Assembly (NCBI GenBank): GCA_030272155.1
Contig: CP126207.1
Span: forward strand, 1,736,001 to 1,800,000
From: Tetradesmus obliquus
Taxonomy: Eukaryota; Chlorophyta; Chlorophyceae; Sphaeropleales; Scenedesmaceae
Direction: 5' to 3'
DNA length: 64,000 nt
Positions 63,067 through 64,000 of this stretch are shown piece after piece. Below the pieces are notes generated by a model. It was not told where the DNA came from. It ran no database searches and saw only the letters and a list, made by a program, of their open reading frames with translations. Position 1 is the stretch's first letter, and each line of letters begins with the position of its first letter. The translations under genes were made by a program, and so were the position numbers.

Positions 63067-63119
<53 letters not shown>

Positions 63120-64000
63120 CCAGCAAAACATGTCAAGCAATGTTGCCAGGCCATACATCAAGGCAGCAGGAGCAGCAGCAGCATATACTACACCATCTCA
63201 CTCTGAGTGCGCTGTACGGCGAGAACCCAGCGACGCACATATATAAGGACTCACCCGCTCCTCAAAAAACCCTGAACCAGAGGCAGCTGACAGGTTGATG
63301 ACGTGACAGCCGTGTCTCACGGCCCCGTCAATAGCAGGGCTAGACATCATGATGACAGCCGTCACAGCCATGGCCCCCCTAAACCCTTGCGGCCATACCA
63401 AACATCCAGTTTTTGTACTTATCTTTGTAACATTCATCCCATTGTTCACTCACCCGCTCCTCAAACCCTGAGCCTGAGGCAGCCGACAGGTTGATGATGT
63501 GGCAGCCGTCCTTCACTGCCCTGAGCAGGGATGATCACAGCATCCGCAGCCACTCCTCTGCAGCCAAATATTCTGTGGATGCCCAGCTTGGCGCCCGAAG
63601 CGCTGCTGATGCTGCTGCTAAACCCTATGCACACACATACCAAAACCCTGCAACAACACAAACAAAAGAGGACTCACCCGCTCCTTCAACCCTGAGCCAG
63701 AGGCAGCTGACAGGTTGATGATGTGGCAGCCATCCTTCACTGCTCGGTCCAGAGCAGGGATGATCACAGCATCCGTGGCCACTCCCCTGCAACCAAATAT
63801 CCTGTAGATGCCCAGCTTGGTGCCTGGCGTGATGCTGCTGCTCAACCCCATGCACACACATACCAAAACCCTGCAACAACACAAACAAAAGAGGACTCAC
63901 CCGCTCCTCAAACCCTGAGCCAGAGGCAGCTGACAGGTTGATGATGTGGCAGCCATCCTTCACTGCTCGGTCCAGAGCAGGGATGATCACATCATCCGTG
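56960..64000 (-). CDS. Subtilisin-like serine protease (S8), N-terminal part beyond the window
   Basis: Exons join in frame from 63823-63678 through 63064-62861, 62216-62167, 61657-61602, 61096-61048, 60473-60349, 59584-59398, 59001-58884, 58509-57962 and 57233-56960 (stop). Visible subtilase motifs are HIINLSAASGSG, the oxyanion Asn (KSAGNSG), DFSSFGP, PHICAPGSYI, catalytic Ser in GTSFSCPYMAG, and CGGGVIQADALLDNQI after the catalytic domain. The Asp and His of the triad must lie beyond 64000. The C-terminal part has Ser/Asn-rich linker sequence with many sequons (NMTSNSNTTSNST) and an Arg/Lys-rich end. Secretion is inferred from sequons and family. Secreted algal subtilases act in mother-wall release, which is one possible role. 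Most exons have partial tandem copies. Which of three or four copies of the HIINLSAASGSG exon is used cannot be told. Confidence 0.85.
57330..57595 (-). repeat. Two copies of the last subtilase exon start
   Basis: The LYVDLLHARNGTKIGSLQP segment with its TTTGCAG-type acceptor recurs at about 57330-57426 and 57505-57592 upstream of the real exon at 57233. Confidence 0.92.
57762..57812 (-). repeat. Copy of the end of exon 58509-57962
   Basis: The CTGCATGGGGGTCTGCGGCG block and the GTGACGCT segment repeat 57960-57995, including the TGAGCTG donor side. Confidence 0.85.
58525..58700 (-). repeat. CTG tracts (sense) and copy of the LNFTLPAEL exon start
   Basis: 58577-58625 repeats the exon start at 58509 with a GTGTAG acceptor. 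CAG runs on the plus strand at 58529-58560 and 58634-58691 read as CTG in the gene. Confidence 0.88.
59002..59175 (-). repeat. (CTG)n acceptor (sense) and broken copy of the NNWYGTD exon
   Basis: CAG run 59005-59056 is (CTG)n in the gene and ends at the acceptor of exon 59001. A frame-broken copy of that exon's start lies at about 59060-59145, followed by another CAG run. Confidence 0.9.
59275..59355 (-). repeat. Copy of the exon end at 59398
   Basis: The AANDVTFEVKHVPA-like end with CATCACGTGAGTTG donor recurs about 125 bp downstream of the real one. Confidence 0.92.
59650..59865 (-). repeat. Two upstream copies of the VIQADALLDNQI exon start
   Basis: Copies at about 59665-59722 and 59795-59860 have their own AG acceptors. 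The real full-length exon starts at 59584. Confidence 0.9.
60170..60770 (-). repeat. Copies on both sides of exon 60473-60349
   Basis: 60675-60755 repeats the exon start (RRALRPAELSQAAALRAIV). 60176-60250 repeats the exon end with the GGCGGAGGTGAG donor. Confidence 0.9.
60775..60900. other. A+T-rich patch in subtilase intron
   Basis: A strongly A+T-rich stretch of about 110 bp contrasts with its surroundings. No function is apparent. Confidence 0.7.
61320..61630 (-). repeat. ~120-bp tandem copies of the catalytic-Ser exon end
   Basis: The end of exon 61657-61602 plus intron recurs at about 61441-61540 (GTSFSC-type, with GGCAGGCGAG in place of the GT donor) and 61325-61420 (more worn). The linker GCTGCCAAGCCAACATNACA is shared. 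Confidence 0.9.
62040..62095 (-). repeat. Copy of the ICAPGSYINAYSK exon
   Basis: This repeats exon 62216-62167 with the same TCAAAGTGAGT donor. The 5' part is lost. Confidence 0.9.
62580..62635 (-). repeat. Copy of the end of exon 63064-62861
   Basis: The segment for DIMAISDFSSFGP with a GTGAGTTC donor recurs about 280 bp downstream. Confidence 0.92.
62663..62692. repeat. 30-bp dispersed repeat, copy 2
   Basis: Identical to 40633-40662. Confidence 0.85.
63068..63118 (-). repeat. (CTG)n acceptor tract (sense)
   Basis: Sixteen CAG units on the plus strand read as CTG in the gene and run into the acceptor of exon 63064. Confidence 0.93.
63255..63620 (-). repeat. Two further copies of the HIINLSAASGSG exon
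   Basis: A copy at about 63450-63600 is frame-broken (bases lost after ATCCCTGCTC). A diverged but open copy lies at about 63262-63400 (HVINLSAASGSGFFEER). Another intact one reaches 64000 from 63901. All end in GCGGGTGAGT. Confidence 0.92.

Overview
The window is nuclear DNA of a eukaryote, most likely a core chlorophyte green alga. The evidence is intron-rich genes with GT-AG junctions, exons full of CAG runs (polyGln, polyAla, polySer), two plant-type SnRK2-like kinases, an SBP-box transcription factor (a family of the green lineage), and short plant-type TTTAGGG telomere motifs. I do not name a species. No tRNA, rRNA, CRISPR, operon or phage signal was seen.

Layout. Bases 1-4384 (minus): a secreted, Cys-rich, sushi-like protein, cut by the window edge and carrying apparent frameshifts. 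6022-13745 (plus) and 17774-25829 (minus): two SnRK2-like Ser/Thr kinases, tail to tail. 27609-35242 (plus): a very large Cys-motif protein with a Gln/Ala-rich C-terminal half, family not recognised. 36.3-47.8 kb: repeat-rich DNA without a convincing gene. 47817-51591 (minus): an SBP-domain transcription factor. 51.6-57.0 kb: more repeats. 56960-64000 (minus): the C-terminal two thirds of a subtilisin-like (S8) protease. Four gene models (two kinases, the Cys-motif protein, the SBP factor) splice in frame from ATG to stop by hand; the protease splices in frame from 63823 to its stop.

The dominant signal is architectural. Every gene contains series of partial, diverged tandem copies of its own exon-intron junctions, lying inside introns or past the stop codon. 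Spacing is often regular (about 225 bp, 170 bp, 139 bp, 233 bp). Many copies keep a usable 3' or 5' splice site and an open frame, so they are decoy or alternative exons. A second pattern is that many 3' splice sites are directly preceded by a (CTG)n tract on the sense strand, whereas coding exons carry (CAG)n on the sense strand. This holds for genes on both strands. Together these suggest a genome that keeps duplicating splice-junction segments and uses triplet repeats as acceptor tracts.

Functionally, the two kinases are likely signalling enzymes, the SBP protein a nuclear DNA-binding regulator, the unassigned protein possibly regulatory, and the sushi protein and subtilase likely extracellular or wall-associated. 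Nothing in the sequence ties them into one pathway.
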